This document shows positions 35,401 to 44,701 of a DNA stretch of 64,000 bases, piece after piece. Source of the stretch: Phytoseiulus persimilis (Eukaryota > Arthropoda > Arachnida > Mesostigmata > Phytoseiidae). Position 1 is the first letter of the stretch; every line of letters starts with the position of its first letter. Position numbers and translations under genes: made by a program. The stretch spans positions 6,076,001 to 6,140,000 of the forward strand of contig CM075102.1 of NCBI GenBank assembly GCA_037576195.1, read 5' to 3'. Below the pieces are notes generated by a model, which ran no database searches, was not told where the DNA came from, and was given only the letters and a program-made list of their open reading frames with translations.

Positions 35401-35503
35401 GAATCGCGCCCCAATGTATCCAATGCGGGCCAGTCCAGGACCTTGGAAAATGGCGCCGCGCTGCATCCAAACTGGGCCATTCCGGCGCATTCAACGCGCA
35501 CCC
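32425..35503 (+). mobile_element. MULE-like element with Ulp1 peptidase remnant, in 5' LTR
   Basis: Ends form an imperfect 22-bp inverted repeat (GGGTGTGGGTCAAATGCGCC at 32425; reverse of ...GGCGCATTCAACGCGCACCC at 35503). Flanks are identical 8-mers AACCCAGC (32417-32424 and 35504-35511). Internally there are two more inverted pairs. 32440-32530 matches 34300-34392 on the other strand, and 34374-34456 matches 35395-35488 on the other strand. The terminal-repeat sequences have therefore been duplicated and turned inward around 34380. No transposase is visible. The only coding remnant is a Ulp1-like peptidase at 33185-33570. MULE assignment rests on the duplication length and on end similarity to the two other MULEs here. 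Confidence 0.7.
33185..33570 (+). pseudogene. Ulp1/C48-type cysteine peptidase remnant
   Basis: First half: ILYFFPVHQNNHWSMTMVGL, which contains the catalytic His of the 'N-HW' box, then IRGIRDMDS, which provides the Asp-Ser position. After a frameshift near 33390 the second half reads NPDIQRQRNADDCGVFAL, with the oxyanion Gln and catalytic Cys in 'Q-N--DCGVFA', and SQKDMPYFRYRIMYEI, the usual '--Q-DMP--R' tail. This domain cleaves SUMO in host Ulp1 proteins and also occurs in several DNA transposons, including plant MULEs that carry Ulp1-like genes. One frameshift and no start codon point to a pseudogene. Confidence 0.7.
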
Positions 35504-35609
35504 AACCCAGCAGACCACCGCGCCAATAAATATCACTGCCGTTCATGCAGCCCGATCTTGCAGTGATCGACTTATCACTCCTTACTCCTTACAAATACCT
35601 TCAAAAACA

Positions 35610-35629
35610 TGGTGTCAGAAGTGGGATTG
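35610..35629 (+). promoter_or_regulatory. Primer-binding site, tRNA-Leu
   Basis: TGGTGTCAGAAGTGGGATTG directly follows the 5' LTR and is the complement of a tRNA-Leu 3' end (…AATCCCACTTCTGACA-CCA), a longer match than at 15902. Confidence 0.8.
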
Positions 35630-35699
35630 TGTCTCTGCGAATCAATCGTGAAGAGAACTTCCGTGAATGGCATCGTCAAACTCTCAAGTGTTTGGTACG

Positions 35700-35852
35700 G
35701 TACCCATCCCGCGGCCGTTGCCGCAAAACCGCAAGAACAGAAGAGCAAGATGGGAAGAGTTCAAAGAAGAATTCTACGACTACGCCATATATACGGAACT
35801 TTTCAAGCAGAGCAGAGAGTAACAAATGAGCGCTTTCCGTTTATACCTCGGT
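35700..35852 (+). pseudogene. Gypsy Gag N-terminal part
   Basis: One frame reads RARWEEFKEEFYDYAIYTELFKQ, the helix-rich 'W--F---F--Y' start of a Ty3/gypsy capsid. It is closed by a stop just before the MULE. The rest of Gag resumes at 39580 on the far side of the MULE. Confidence 0.6.
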
Positions 35853-36895
35853 GCCCCTTGGGGAGGCGGCAACAAGGCCCCAATGTTTACAGTCTGTTCA
35901 GACAGATGGATGCATTCGCTCACGCTCTCCTTGAGCGGGCGGTGCTAGATGCCTGCGAAATCAGTGGGAGGAGCCCACCATCTCAGCGAAGCGTTCGATC
36001 GGCTGCCAGCTGACGTGCGGCAGCTCCTCAAGCGCGATCATGGAATTGAATCAAGCACTGAATTGAGTCATCCGAAGAACACATTCTCCTGCGGCATTCG
36101 AAACGGCTATACCGATACTTGGAGACATAATAAACCCGGGTATATATGATTCCCCTCAGGTCAGGAGAGGGAAGATCAGGTTTCACGGAATGCTCGAGTC
36201 TCAATGATTGGGGCTGTATGCATCCAGCAGTGACAATGAGCCATCTAAAGATAGGGTGATCCATGGCGCTCTACCGAACGGGAATCGCAGGTCAACCGAG
36301 AAAAGCAGAGGAGCGGTCGCAGGCAGACACCGATCGTTGGACTTCGGTCTGACCTGGCTGTGGAGATTCGCCATGAAGTTCTCTGAAGATGGTGGTTGGT
36401 AACTTTTGAGACGAATTCAGGGATGCCAGCTGGTTTGGGGAAACTCTTCAATCAACGATTGACCCGAATTTTGTCGTTTCGCACTTTTTCCTTGTCCGCT
36501 GACGATCCCTCATGCACTGAGGGCAGAGTTTGATCGGAAGCCGATCCGCACCTATAGGGGAGACCGCTTGCGACGCGGATCGAGCTTCGATTGATGAGAA
36601 GAACAGTCTGAAGGGAACTCTGGAGAATGGAACGGCGTGTAAACACGCATTTGAACGTTCCACGACGTCGGCGTGTCTAAAGTGTGTGAATAAACGTCAG
36701 TTCGAAACCTCTGAGGGAACTTATATCGCACATTTCGCAAGGGAGGGTCGACCGGGAAAAACCATGTCACACCGAATCAGCGTTGTGCAAGGTCTCACTG
36801 TAGTTTATCGCGAAAATCGCCGAATTCTAAATCAGAGGTTTAGTTTCCCGTTTGCGCTCACGCTTGGTTCCGTCCATCGAAGATCTTTGCTCGAC

Positions 36896-38818
36896 ATGGC
36901 CAACGCAAACAGCTTCAAGAAAGTCCCGAGTCTCCGTTTCGGACTCGGCGACTCCTGGTGCCACGAAGCAGGTATCTATAACTTCGATGGCCAGCATGGT
37001 ACGTCCGCTTTCTTCTTCCACCTGAAGCGACGGGACGCTGATGGACGGTTCAATGATCTGAGGTGCAAATCTCACGAAGACTCAACAGTCAAATGTCGAG
37101 TGATAGCGAGGATTACACCGACTGGCGAGATCCTCAAGGTTTCGGGCATTCACAATCATTTGCCGGACGCCAAAGGCTATGGAGTAGAGTTCCGGGAGGC
37201 GAGGAGAGACATGATCGTCTCGGCTCGTTGGCTGGTGGCATGAACCAACGCCTTAGGTGCCACGCTAAGCTAGCAATCGCGGGTTCGATCCCCGGCCGAC
37301 GACAAAAATTTCTTATGTGGTAAAAAGAGGATTTAATTTGTATCAGAATTAAATCCGAACCATCTTAAGGCCCAAGCCCACCGCCCGCAATGGGATTTGC
37401 GAGGCGATAGGGAGTGTTACTGAAGCAATACCGAAAGGTGATCCCAGGACACTTCTGAGGGCTGGCTGAGAGGTTCAGCCGGAAAACAAAGGAGAGACAT
37501 GATCACGGATATTAGAGAAAATCCCCGTAAACGTCCCGCGAAGGTCATACTCGAACACCGCCGGAAATTCCCAATCGATCCTGCTTCACAAATTGTACCC
37601 GTGAAGCAGGCTCGAACCCTCCGTCTCCATGCGAGCAAGATGCGACCAAGCATGGTGAAGTCTCTGCGCGAGTTGCACGTCAAAATTTCCTCAGATGACA
37701 TCCCCGGTTTCACTTCGACTAGTGACCACCAGCGTATCCTGAGCTTCTTTAGCCCAGAGTTCGAAACTGTTGTTCTGACAACAGCGACCCTACTCAGGCT
37801 CTCCAACGAAGCAGCTGTGATTGACGCAGATGCCACCTATGAAACCGTACCCCGGAAAATCTGTAAGCAACTGTTCACCATTCATGGGAACTGGAACCAG
37901 TATGTGGGCATGGTCGCCTGCGATTTCATGAATAAGGCGAACTTCGAAGCTCATCAGTGGGTCTTCCAGTGCTTGAAGCAGAACTCGCCAGGGCCATTCA
38001 ACATTCCAGCCTACATGGCAGACTGCGATGACGCAATGCGCAAGGCTGTCCGCCGCGAATTCCCCGAAGCGAGACTCTATGGATGCTTGTTCCATTATTC
38101 TCAAAGTCTGCTGCGAAAAGCCAGCAGCCCTGCAGTGGGCTTGGCGAGCGATATCCGCCGTCCAGGGGGACTTCTCTCTACCTTCCTTGCCTTCACTGCA
38201 CTGCCTCTGCTGCCCGCACCCTTGATTCAAGGTGCGTTCCACTACTTCGCGAATCAAGCTCAGGATTTGAACGTCGGCTTCACTCCATTCCTCAATTACG
38301 TTTCCTCGTATTGGCTCCATCAAATCGGCCCAGAGGATCTTTCTGTATATAGGATGCGTAAGCGAACGAATAACGACGTCGAATCTAACAATGCGAATCT
38401 TCTACGCGAAGCTGGTGTCCATAGCCCTTGCTGGGACCTCGTCTCGGTCCTCGTGAACGCCGCTCAGGATGTTCCCGTTGATCATGCGATCCACCAGCGC
38501 GGGGAACCGCACATTCTCTCCCGACCGAGCAAAGTCACGAGAGCCAACGACGACAGAATCCAAGCGTCTTGGAATCTCTTAGACGAAGGAGAAATCGACG
38601 ACATTCAATTCATTAACCGAGTTGAATATAGAGTGGGCAAGACGAATATCTTGCCGAATCTCACTGGCCCTGATCCGATAGATCCAGGCTTGCTGGCGTG
38701 GCTAAGTGATGCGGCGTCCCAGAACGCGCACACCTCGGACTCGACAGAGTCGGAATCAGTCAGGAGCCAAGTTTTCCTTAGGAGACTCTTGGACGACGAC
38801 TCCGACTCGGAAACCTGA
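36896..38818 (+). pseudogene. MULE transposase with FLYWCH-type zinc finger, split by a SINE
   Basis: From the ATG at 36896: an N-terminal finger of FLYWCH/WRKY-GCM1 type (DLRCKSHEDSTVKCRV...HNHLP). Then, across the SINE (37217-37489), a DDE transposase. First Asp is in DADATYETVP, second in ADCDDAMRKAVRREFP, followed by the C/H signature GCLFHYSQ. The glutamate is in RTNNDVESNNANL, as in MULE transposases. The C terminus is acidic and Ser-rich. The insertion plus duplication is 288 bp, a multiple of three, so both halves are in one frame, but the SINE brings a stop after about 115 codons. Without it the gene is about 545 codons with no other lesion. In life the protein binds the terminal repeats and moves the element. 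Confidence 0.88.
37217..37489 (+). mobile_element. tRNA-derived SINE inside the MULE transposase gene
   Basis: 273 bp flanked by a perfect 15-bp duplication, AGGAGAGACATGATC (37202-37216 and 37490-37504). The head is tRNA-like, with A box TGGCATGAACCAACGCC and B box GGTTCGATCCC (37282-37292) followed by CCGGCCGACGA. A non-tRNA body of about 180 bp and an A-rich end (GGAAAACAAA) follow. Transcription would be by RNA polymerase III from the internal boxes. Confidence 0.92.
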
Positions 38819-39579
38819 CTCTCGCTTCCCGAAGAAAGCCCAGACTCGTAGGAGCTGATTTGTGCTGGACTGACCGATTGGTTCGATTGGTCTTGAAATC
38901 TGACAGAGCTTCATTGTGCCATGGTTCATATCATAGTTCATACCATATATTCTCGTAGACTGCTATCACATAATACAAACGCGTGAACTCTGATGACATC
39001 ATAAACACTCGTAAACGGAATGAGACCGGCCCGACCGAATGTCGAGCATGATTCCGATCCGATTTCCATTCCGATTGGAGAGGTTCTCTTTCCTGGCTGT
39101 TTTCTCGTGGGACTCCTTGTTCTCGCACGCAGGAACATTGCTATCCTCTTACTGCATTGTCCGTTCCAGGATATGCAAAAAGCATTGCCTTCGACGGGTT
39201 CACGTCCAGGTTAAAAACACTGACCAGTCGACATCACTTGAGCGCCAAGATTCGCAATACCTAGGCTCGGCAACTTTCCTTGTGGCTGCCGTCCGTCTAG
39301 CTGTCTCGAATCCTGTAGAAAAAGCGCTTTCCTCGGATGATTTCATTCTACGCGTGATCCAATCCCAACATCGCGCAGCACCGGCTGTTAGCTCATCGAA
39401 AGCTCCGCTAAGGCACTCTAAGGCGCTAAATCTCGCCGGCACCTAGCACCGCCCGCTCACGGAGAGCATGAACGAATGCATCCATCCGCCTGAACGGACT
39501 GTAAACATTGGGGCCCTATTACCTACACCCGCCCCTTGGAGACCCAAACTCAAGATCTTGAAGTAAGAACCGTTCGTCC

Positions 39580-40674
39580 TTGATGCCGCAACAACGCCAG
39601 AGGGAAGACCGTGGGGGAATCGTCATCAAGGCGTTGGACAAAGAGTTTGCAGGTGCTCAAAACGTCCTTGTGCTCCGTGAAAAATTCTACAAACTTGTGC
39701 AAGGCACCCTGGACAAGGAAACCTTGATCGACAGGCTCCACGAAATGTCGGTGGACTGTGAGTTCCCAGCTGGGACCAAAGAAGAACTGATAGGAGATCG
39801 AATCGTATTGGCATCTCGAACAAAAACATCAAGGACAAGCTTATGATCGCGGAAGAGATAGATTTAGATTCTGTGCTCAACAGACTGCGCAGACTGAGCG
39901 GTGTGAGGACGGACGAAAATCAAGATGGCGGCACGCATGAAAGTGTTTACGCGGTGAGCAACCGATTCGAGAAAAGAGCCAAAACCTGATACAAATCAAC
40001 TGGAAACAGAGCTACATGCAAGTTCTGCGGAACATCACATGCCATGGACAGATCCCAATGCCCAGCGTCGGGTATAGAATGCTCCAGATGTAGGCGCATA
40101 GGACATTCGAGAAAGTATGTCCAACGATCGATCCGAGACGGCGAGTGCACAAGGTGGATGCTACATGCACGGACGAATAAGGAAATATCTCTGAAGATCA
40201 AGATAGTTACGATTCAGAGACATCATTCGCGCTCAACGCAGTCACTCCAAAAAGAGCGCCGGCGAGGCGACTGATCGTCACTCTACGAGTAGAATCACAA
40301 GGAGAGCCTTTCCCCATAAAAACCCAGATAGACACAGGAGCATCTTGCCTTGTCCTGCCACTCAAGGCCTTCGAGGAGCTCCGACGGAGAAATTTCATCA
40401 ACACGCTAGAACCGACGAACGTTCGACTCGAAATGTACAACGGAGGCACCACAAAGGCATTGGGTCGATTTCAGATCGAATGCACCAACAGAGATCAGAA
40501 GCACTGAATCACATTCCAGGTCGCGAACGTTTTCGAACTCCCATTGCTGTCTGCGAAGGCATCTATCCTTCTGAAGTTCGTATCCGTCAGCGATGAGGTT
40601 GAACTGATAAACTACGTGCAAAACCCCGAGGAGGACTACAACTACGGCTTACTCGAAGTCAGAAATGTACCATG
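39580..40674 (+). pseudogene. Gypsy Gag capsid, zinc knuckles and protease
   Basis: Resumes Gag after the MULE with NVLVLREKFYKLVQGTLDKETL and EELIGDRIVLAS. A frameshift near 39815 leads to the knuckle region CKFCGTSHAMDRSQCPASG then CSRCRRIGHSRKY, whose last Cys is lost. The protease has KTQIDTGASCLVLPLKAFEEL with the D-T-G-A intact, followed by ELPLLSAKASILLKFV. A stop at 40504 and further shifts end it near 40674. This layout (two knuckles with GH, DTGAS) matches K02A2.6-type Ty3/gypsy elements. Confidence 0.8.
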
Positions 40675-40829
40675 ACAAGATAGACTCAGCCGCGCCCAGA
40701 AGTTTCTTGGTCGGAATCTCAGGTCGAAACTCCCAGCCGGACTGGATATGAACACCGTCCTTAATCGAAAAATATGCCAGAAGAATCAGGCAAAATTCCA
40801 ACGAATGTAAGAATACTTTCATAAAGGCT

Positions 40830-41060
40830 GTCATCAGCTGAAAGAGTTGGAGACGGGAGACGCAGTTCGAGTACAACCAGCACCCATGGAGACCAAATGA
40901 AAAAAGGCAATTTGCCAGAGCCAAGCCGGCCCTCGGTCATACGTTGTGCAGCTGTTGGTTCGGCGAAACCGTACACTCCTAAAGTTATGCAATGCAAGGA
41001 AAACAACCAAAACATCAGTGAGAGCCTCAGAGAACAAGATCTGTTCGGGTCTAACAAAGG
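40830..41060 (+). pseudogene. Gypsy Pol C-terminal piece
   Basis: The frame reading GDAVRVQPAPMETK(stop)KKAICQSQAGPRSYVVQLL..RRNRTLL matches the 'GD-VR-Q-------W--A-V----G-RSY-V---G---RRNR--L' segment after the integrase in K02A2.6-type elements. Protease is thus joined almost directly to the Pol tail, indicating a deletion of about 3 kb around 40.67-40.83 kb. Confidence 0.6.
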
Positions 41061-41350
41061 AGGTCACAGAGGTTGGGAACAGACAAAAACACTTAGCAGG
41101 ACAACAAACATCGCAGCTCAGCAAGAGAGGGAGAAATATCAAGAAGGACAGAAACGGAAAACATCTGATGCGAGGACAGGTGAAACGCCACAGCCGAATG
41201 GGGTACGACCGAAGGGAGAGTCTCAGCTGCGACATAGCGCTAGGATACAAGAGAGGAGCATGCACAAGAAATAATAGTATATGACACAAAACAGAGATAC
41301 CATAAATTATTGAATAGATAATCCGACCAGCAGCGCAAAGAGTTGTTACA

Positions 41351-41367
41351 CACGGGAAGGAAGGAGA
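41351..41367 (+). promoter_or_regulatory. Polypurine tract
   Basis: CACGGGAAGGAAGGAGA immediately precedes the TGTTGATG start of the 3' LTR, the expected position of the plus-strand primer. Confidence 0.75.
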
Positions 41368-41430
41368 TGTTGATGTATTCAAATAACGCGCTGCTCCACC
41401 AACACAGCAGACCACCGCGCCAATGAATAT

Positions 41431-42033
41431 GGGTATAGGAACTTTGCCCGCAGTGTTTACTACATGAACGCATTTTCTGAGAGAGCGGTCTCCGCCAGCT
41501 TGGCGGTCTGCTACTGGCACGATGAGAGCTGTTGCTGGGAGACCGCGACGACAGCGGGTATAGGAAATCTGTACCCAATCGAGTCGGATGGATGCATTTT
41601 TAAAGGGACCTCCGACCGGTGAGCTGGCGGCTCGTTCGCTGCTCCGTGTTTACATCCGCGAGATCGTGCTCACATCTGTGGCGGAGAATTGAGAACACGG
41701 AGAAGCAGGCGCAAAAAAAACCTCTGAGAAAGCGACTGAACTGAGCAGAAATTATCGAACTCTGAGTTAATCGTGCTGACTGACATGAAGTATCGTAGTC
41801 ACCAAGCACTGAACGACTAGCGGATGACTCGAATGGAGACTACGAATGTCAGATCGAAGGAGATCCATGTACTCATATCAACACGATACGGCGTAATCAT
41901 CGTTACGTTTCGGATGAGCTGAGGAAGTCTGTGCAGAGAATATGAACCACAGTTCTCGGATCGCGAGGGTATGGGCGGACCATGTGATACTCTAGAAGCA
42001 GTGGCGGATTCAACGGGTGGCGAAAGGGAAAAT
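41431..42033 (+). repeat. Left terminal inverted repeat of long-TIR element
   Basis: 603 bp, pairing with 44629-44513 and 43404-42928 on the other strand with only scattered differences. An internal copy of the end motif (GGGTATAGGAAAT near 41555) lies within it. Confidence 0.85.
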
Positions 42034-42927
42034 GCTTCTGTCTACTAGTCGGGGCACCCCTCCTGGAAGGAGAGATGAGTTAGGGGACCTATGGTCTCGA
42101 AAGGCGACCTGAAACTCTATTGCCCGTGAGCCACGGTCCCTCCAGTCTCCAGCTGATTGGAAGGAGTGAAAATTTATTTCACCTGAATCTGTTCTCTACT
42201 CTGCGAGGGAGCCAGCGAGACTTGCGTTTATGGTGCAAAACCAGACCTGGGTTTTCTGTCGAGTGTCATACTCGAGTATTACCAGGGAGGGGGGGGGGGG
42301 GCATGCAGAATTTGTCGCTGAAAAAGACAGTCAAGCACTGGAAGTGCGCGAAAAGGGTTCCCGAGAAATAGATTTCGTGTTCGGGCTCTTGGTGCCCGAG
42401 ACGTTGAGTAACATAGAGTTAGGCACAACGCAGCGTGGTAGTGTTGATGAGAACGTATCCCTCCCGAGTTTTTCGCGACAGATTTGAACTATGAGTTGAT
42501 CAGTTTCAAAGAGATGTACCCCGAGCACGACCACAGTGATTTCTGGAAGGATATGCCGCTCAGCTACCTGGACTTTGTGCTCAACAACAACATAATGGTC
42601 CTGTGACAGCTTGTGCCGTCCATTCCAGACCCTGTCCGTGGGGCCGGCGAGCGCGGAGCACGTCATGAGCTTTTTGAGAATTGTGAGGGAATATCGTGGG
42701 GCCACCTCAGCGGATACCACGCTCAACAATTTCCGTTCACTCTATATGGAGCGACAGGTTGCCAACTCCTTGAATTCGGACAATGCGATTGAAACATTTG
42801 CCGAGCACAAAGCCAGGCACGGCTTCAGATACAATAGCTAAACCCAGGAGCGCGGCTCTCGAAATGAAATTTGCGTGAAATCCACTGAATATTCATGGCT
42901 GACTCTCCATTCCAATATCATGCGTCG
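42034..42927 (+). other. Core of the long-TIR element, unidentified coding-like DNA
   Basis: Plus-strand frames give EIDFVFGLLVPETLSNIELG (42230-42487). Then, in another frame after the stop, LNYELISFKEMYPEHDHSDFWKDM and LSYLDFVLNNNIMVL. Last comes EHVMSFLRIVREYRGATSADTTLNNFRSLYMER...IETFAEHKARHGF ending at 42841. The last block resembles, at low confidence, the '--LFS-IR---G--NPT--EF' segment of THAP9/P-element-like transposases. The minus strand is also open for 132 codons (42331-42729). It could be a decayed transposase or a captured host fragment. Confidence 0.35.
42289..42301 (+). repeat. Homopolymer, 13 G
   Basis: Uninterrupted G tract in the core of the long-TIR element. Confidence 0.9.
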
Positions 42928-43404
42928 ATTTTCCCTTTCGCCACCCGTTGAATCCGCCACTGCTTCTAGAGTATCACATGGCCCGCCCATACCCTCGCGA
43001 TCCGAGAACTGTGGTTCATATTCTCTGCACACACTTCCTCAGCTCATCCGAAACGTAACGATGATTACGCCGTATCGTATTGATATGAGTACATGGATCT
43101 CCTTCGATCTGACATTCGTAGTCTCCATTCGAGTCATCCGCTAGTCGTTCAGTGCTTGGTGACTACGATACTTCATGCCAGTCAGCACGATTAACTCAGA
43201 GTTCGATAATTTCTGCTCAGTTCAGTCGCTTTCTCAGAGGTTTTTTTGCGCCTGCTTCTCCGTGTTCTCCATTCTCCGCCACAGATGTGAGCACGATCTC
43301 GCGGATGTAAACACGGAGCAGCGAACGCGCCGCCAGCTCAGCGGTCGGAGGTCCCTTTAAAAACGCATCCTTCCGACTCGATTGGGTACAGATTTCCTAT
43401 ACCC

Positions 43405-44512
43405 ACGACAGCGGGGGACTTAGCGGAGCTACCGAGCATTCCAAACACGATCCAGGCGCGGAACAGCGAGGAGAACTGGGATTGTTCGCCGGGGAATGAT
43501 TGGATTTCCAAAGATTCTATGGTTTACACATGATCCATCGTCAACAATGTCAGTTCAGATGGCGAGGAGTCGATACGCAAGGTGAACGGCAGAACATTGA
43601 ACCAGGCTCAATACAAGGAGATGAAGTGCACAGCGAGACGCATTGAGTGATTCTCATCTCGGCCAGGACACAGTGGGATGAAACTCCACGGAACCTCTGG
43701 TCCTCGGCGGTTGAAGACCGAAAAACTCCGCGGCCGTGAGGCCTCCTCGGCTCTGAAGCGGATGCGCCATGTGCAGAGTAGTGACTCAGTCGGTTTTTCG
43801 CGTCTTCCTCGGAAATGTTCGCTTCTTGGACGGGAAGTGTCTCGGATGTACTCTCCCGGAATTCGAGAATGCGTGTCATACACTCCCTTCCGACTCCTAA
43901 TCATCTTATTTCTCTGAAATCTAGAGCCGAACCTCCTCATTACCAACCACCCGACCCTCCGCCGACCGGTGATGGCCTCGCTCCCCGCTGTTGGACTGCG
44001 GTTTCTTTCATAGAGGCAGAGAGTCGGCATCATTTCTGAAATATCTTCGTATTCGGCCAATCGGTATATGTTGTTACTCTTCTTCATTCACTTTCGCCCG
44101 CTATTGAGTAAAATCCGACATCAAACGCTTCATCGTGCGCGGAAGGAGCTCGTTGTGGGGTTCGCGTTTCAGCTCCCAGAAATTAGCGTCGATCTGTTCC
44201 TTTCGGATGTTTCTGAATCCTGCCTCGCTTATAGCAATGGGAGGTCTCGTAGAAGGTCTTGTAGGATCTCGTAGACACCCGTAAGCGGTCGTGTTTACTC
44301 TGGAAGACGATAGAAGAGACGAGCAAGCGACCAGCACTCAATGTGACATCGGTGATTGAAATCACTGACAAATTCGCTCAAGTTTACTTTCTCTTTCCTT
44401 TTCTGAAATGGTCGACTGGTCCACCAGTCGAACTTGGCTGCCATCAGCGGTGCCAATACCGAGGGGACGAGCTTGAAATGCTCGGTAGTTCCGCTAGGCT
44501 TCCCACTGTCGT
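43405..44512. mobile_element. Insertion-like segment in the right arm, with its own inverted repeat ends
   Basis: The left arm of the host element is continuous here, so the 1.1 kb is extra. Its ends form an imperfect ~36-bp inverted repeat: 43405-43440 (ACGACAGCGGGGG...CTACCGAGCATT) against 44477-44512 (AATGCTCGGTAGTTCCGC...ACTGTCGT). No transposase. A direct target duplication is not clear, because the end sequence ACGACAGYGGG also occurs in the intact left arm. Confidence 0.6.
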
Positions 44513-44701
44513 CGCGGTCTCCCAGCAACAGCTCTCACCGTGCCCGTAGCAGACCGCCAAGCTGGCGGAGACCGCTCTCTCTGGAAATGCGTCCATGTAG
44601 TAAACACTGCGGGCAAAGTTCCTATACCCAATGAATATCACTGCCGTTCATGCAGCTCGATCTTGCAGTGATCCACTTATCACTAATTACAAATACCCAC
44701 A

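Larger units (their letters stand above)
32384..35609 (+). repeat. 5' LTR, split by a MULE-like insertion
   Basis: 32384-32424 is the LTR start (TGTTGATGTATTCAAATAAC...) and 35512-35609 the rest, ending ...AAAAACA directly before the primer site. Equivalent halves are at 41368-41430 and 44639-44701. Confidence 0.8.
35862..39530 (+). mobile_element. Autonomous-type MULE inserted in gag
   Basis: Flanked by identical 9-mers GCCCCTTGG (35853-35861 and 39531-39539), the classic MULE duplication length. Terminal inverted repeats of roughly 200 bp: 35862-36050 and 39335-39530 share the block GGCCCCAATGTTTACAGT, then GATGGATGCATTCG and GAGCGGGCGGTGCTAG in inverse orientation. Inside is a single transposase gene, 36896-38818, interrupted by a SINE. 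Total length 3669 bp. Confidence 0.88.
41431..44629. mobile_element. MULE-like element with ~600-bp terminal inverted repeats, in 3' LTR
   Basis: Flanked by identical 9-mers AATGAATAT (41422-41430 and 44630-44638). The left arm is 41431-42033, starting GGGTATAGGAACTTTGCCC. The right arm is its reverse complement, in two pieces (42928-43404 and 44513-44629) because a further segment lies in it. The central part, 42034-42927, has coding-like frames but no transposase I recognise. The 9-bp duplication, very long arms and GGGTRTRGG-type ends suggest a non-autonomous MULE. The interior could be captured DNA. Confidence 0.8.
32384..44701 (+). mobile_element. Ty3/gypsy-type LTR element carrying three MULE insertions
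   Basis: Removing three insertions (32425-35503, 35862-39530, 41431-44629) leaves a ~2.4-kb element. It has a 5' LTR of ~139 bp starting TGTTGATG, a tRNA-Leu primer site at 35610, gag, a DTGAS protease and a short C-terminal pol piece. A polypurine tract at 41351-41367 and a 3' LTR starting TGTTGATG at 41368 complete it. The two LTRs match across their halves (…CAGCAGACCACCGCGCC… and …CACTGCCGTTCATGCAGC…). Reverse transcriptase, RNase H and the integrase core are deleted. I found no clear target duplication for the LTR element itself; the right edge (about 44701) is approximate. Confidence 0.85.
41368..44701 (+). repeat. 3' LTR, split by a long-TIR MULE
   Basis: 41368-41430 and 44639-44701 together match the 5' LTR (32384-32424 plus 35512-35609). 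Confidence 0.8.

Noticed and set aside
37217-37300. A tRNA gene with good A and B boxes
   Set aside because: It is the head of a 273-bp unit with a non-tRNA body and A-rich end, flanked by a 15-bp target duplication inside a transposase gene; this is a SINE.
42331-42729. A 132-codon minus-strand gene in the long-TIR core
   Set aside because: No motif, and the plus strand has equally coding-like blocks; I leave the core unassigned.
32384-44701. A target-site duplication for the LTR element of the nest
   Set aside because: Left flank (AAGCC) and right flank after 44701 do not match convincingly; the right LTR end is uncertain.
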